Origin: Bacteroidales bacterium
GTDB taxonomy: Bacteria; Bacteroidota; Bacteroidia; Bacteroidales; TTA-H9
Length of the DNA stretch: 49,556 bases
Assembly: GCA_030656615.1 (NCBI GenBank)
Contig: JAUSOY010000083.1
Coordinates: forward strand, 122,966 to 172,521
Reading direction: 5' to 3'
Position numbers and translations under genes: made by a program. The notes under the pieces were generated by a model. It was not told the origin of the DNA. It worked only from the letters and a program-made list of their open reading frames with translations, and did not search any database. Below are positions 49,039-49,556 of the stretch, one piece after another. How positions within the stretch are numbered: the first letter of the stretch is position 1; the number at the start of each line of letters is the position of its first letter.

Positions 49039-49556
49039 TTGAAAACATTTGCATTAGGTGGTGTTCACCCCGAAGAGGCCAAGGTTTCGGCTGCAAAGGC
49101 CGTAGAAATTCTTCCGCTTCCCCAGAAAGTCATTGTTCCCCTCGGACAAAATCTGGGTGCTCCTTCCAAAGCCCTCGTTAAAAAAGGGGATGAAGTAAAA
49201 GTGGGTCAGCTTATTGCTACCGCAGAAGCTTTTATCTCTTCCAACATTCATTCGCCTGTTTCAGGAAAGGTTGAAAAAGTTGACGATTACCTTGATTCAA
49301 CCGGTTATCGCAGGCCGGCTATTTTTATTGATGTTATCGGTGATGATTGGGATTCAACAATCGATACCAGCAAAGAAATTGTTAGCGAAATTTCTCTCAG
49401 CTCGACCGAAATTATTCAGAAAATGAAGGATATGGGCATTGTTGGATTGGGTGGTGCTACTTTTCCGTCCCATGTCAAACTGATGCTGCCCGATGGCAAA
49501 AAAGCAGAATATCTTATTATTAATGGCGTGGAATGTGAACCCTATCTCACCTCCGA
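49039..49556 (+). CDS. rnfC: Rnf electron transport complex subunit C, 5' part
   Basis: NADH-side subunit of Rnf with FMN and 4Fe-4S clusters. Only 172 codons are inside the window; the gene runs off the right edge. The start is TTG (49039-49041) after a perfect AGGAGGT. The protein begins (M)KTFALGGVHPEEAKVSAA and continues with LPQKVIVPLGQNLGAPSKAL and the lipoyl-like segment VKKGDEVKVGQLIA...SPVSGKVEKV. MGIVGLGGATFPSHVKL marks the start of the flavin-binding SLBB/Nqo1-like domain. No truncation other than the window edge. Confidence 0.93.
   Translation, partial: MKTFALGGVHPEEAKVSAAKAVEILPLPQKVIVPLGQNLGAPSKALVKKGDEVKVGQLIATAEAFISSNIHSPVSGKVEKVDDYLDSTGYRRPAIFIDVIGDDWDSTIDTSKEIVSEISLSSTEIIQKMKDMGIVGLGGATFPSHVKLMLPDGKKAEYLIINGVECEPYLTS

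Overview
The window looks like a chromosomal segment of a bacterium of the phylum Bacteroidota (Bacteroidetes), probably an anaerobic or microaerobic member of the Bacteroidales/Marinilabiliales side. The evidence is: type IX secretion (T9SS) C-terminal sorting domains on two secreted proteins; promoters of the Bacteroidetes type (TTG, about 17-20 nt, then TAnnTTTG); few Shine-Dalgarno sequences; an rpsL-to-rplQ ribosomal superoperon with infA, rpmJ and rpoA inside and no tuf; and the start of an Rnf cluster (rseC, rnfB, rnfC). The organism call is inference; the gene calls rest on the protein sequences.

Layout. 1-4.6 kb (minus): lytic transglycosylase -> uvrA -> nucleoside kinase (cut by the window edge), preceded by rfbC with its own terminator. 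4.7-8.4 kb (minus): a Wzx-like flippase followed by a CcmF-type cytochrome c assembly protein. 8.6-9.9 kb (plus): an unrecognised beta-propeller-like lipoprotein. 9.95-12.7 kb (minus): a GT4 glycosyltransferase translationally coupled to a two-domain protein that joins a formyltransferase-like domain to a five-bladed-propeller-like domain. 12.7-13.26 kb: a gene-free stretch with two promoters and a region rich in hairpins, a candidate structured RNA. 13.26-31.2 kb (plus): str-S10-spc-alpha superoperon of 31 genes (rpsL, rpsG, fusA, 26 further ribosomal-protein, secY, map and infA genes, then rpoA and rplQ), closed by an intrinsic terminator; eno follows with its own terminator.

32.7-38.5 kb holds two divergently transcribed T9SS cargo genes. 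One is a 506-aa protein. The other is a 1277-aa protein with three tandem units of about 263 aa, a polysaccharide-deacetylase-like (NodB) domain and a sorting domain. 38.6-46.7 kb is mixed housekeeping: an EamA transporter, a small Spy/CpxP-like secreted protein, parE (without parC), a YitT-family membrane protein, tex, an outer-membrane barrel and a HAD phosphatase-like protein. 46.8-49.6 kb: a ferritin-like protein, then rseC and the first two rnf genes, rnfC being cut by the window end.

Most of the window is conserved core genome. No phage, IS element, CRISPR array, tRNA or rRNA was seen. The places most worth a second look are the hairpin-rich RNA upstream of rpsL, the formyltransferase/propeller fusion coupled to a glycosyltransferase, the triple-repeat deacetylase, and the unclassified lipoprotein. 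Several starts were moved from the longest open frame (rpsL, rpsQ, rplR, rpmD, parE, rfbC, flippase, YitT). rpmJ, the rnfC fragment and the nucleoside kinase fragment were read directly from the nucleotides.
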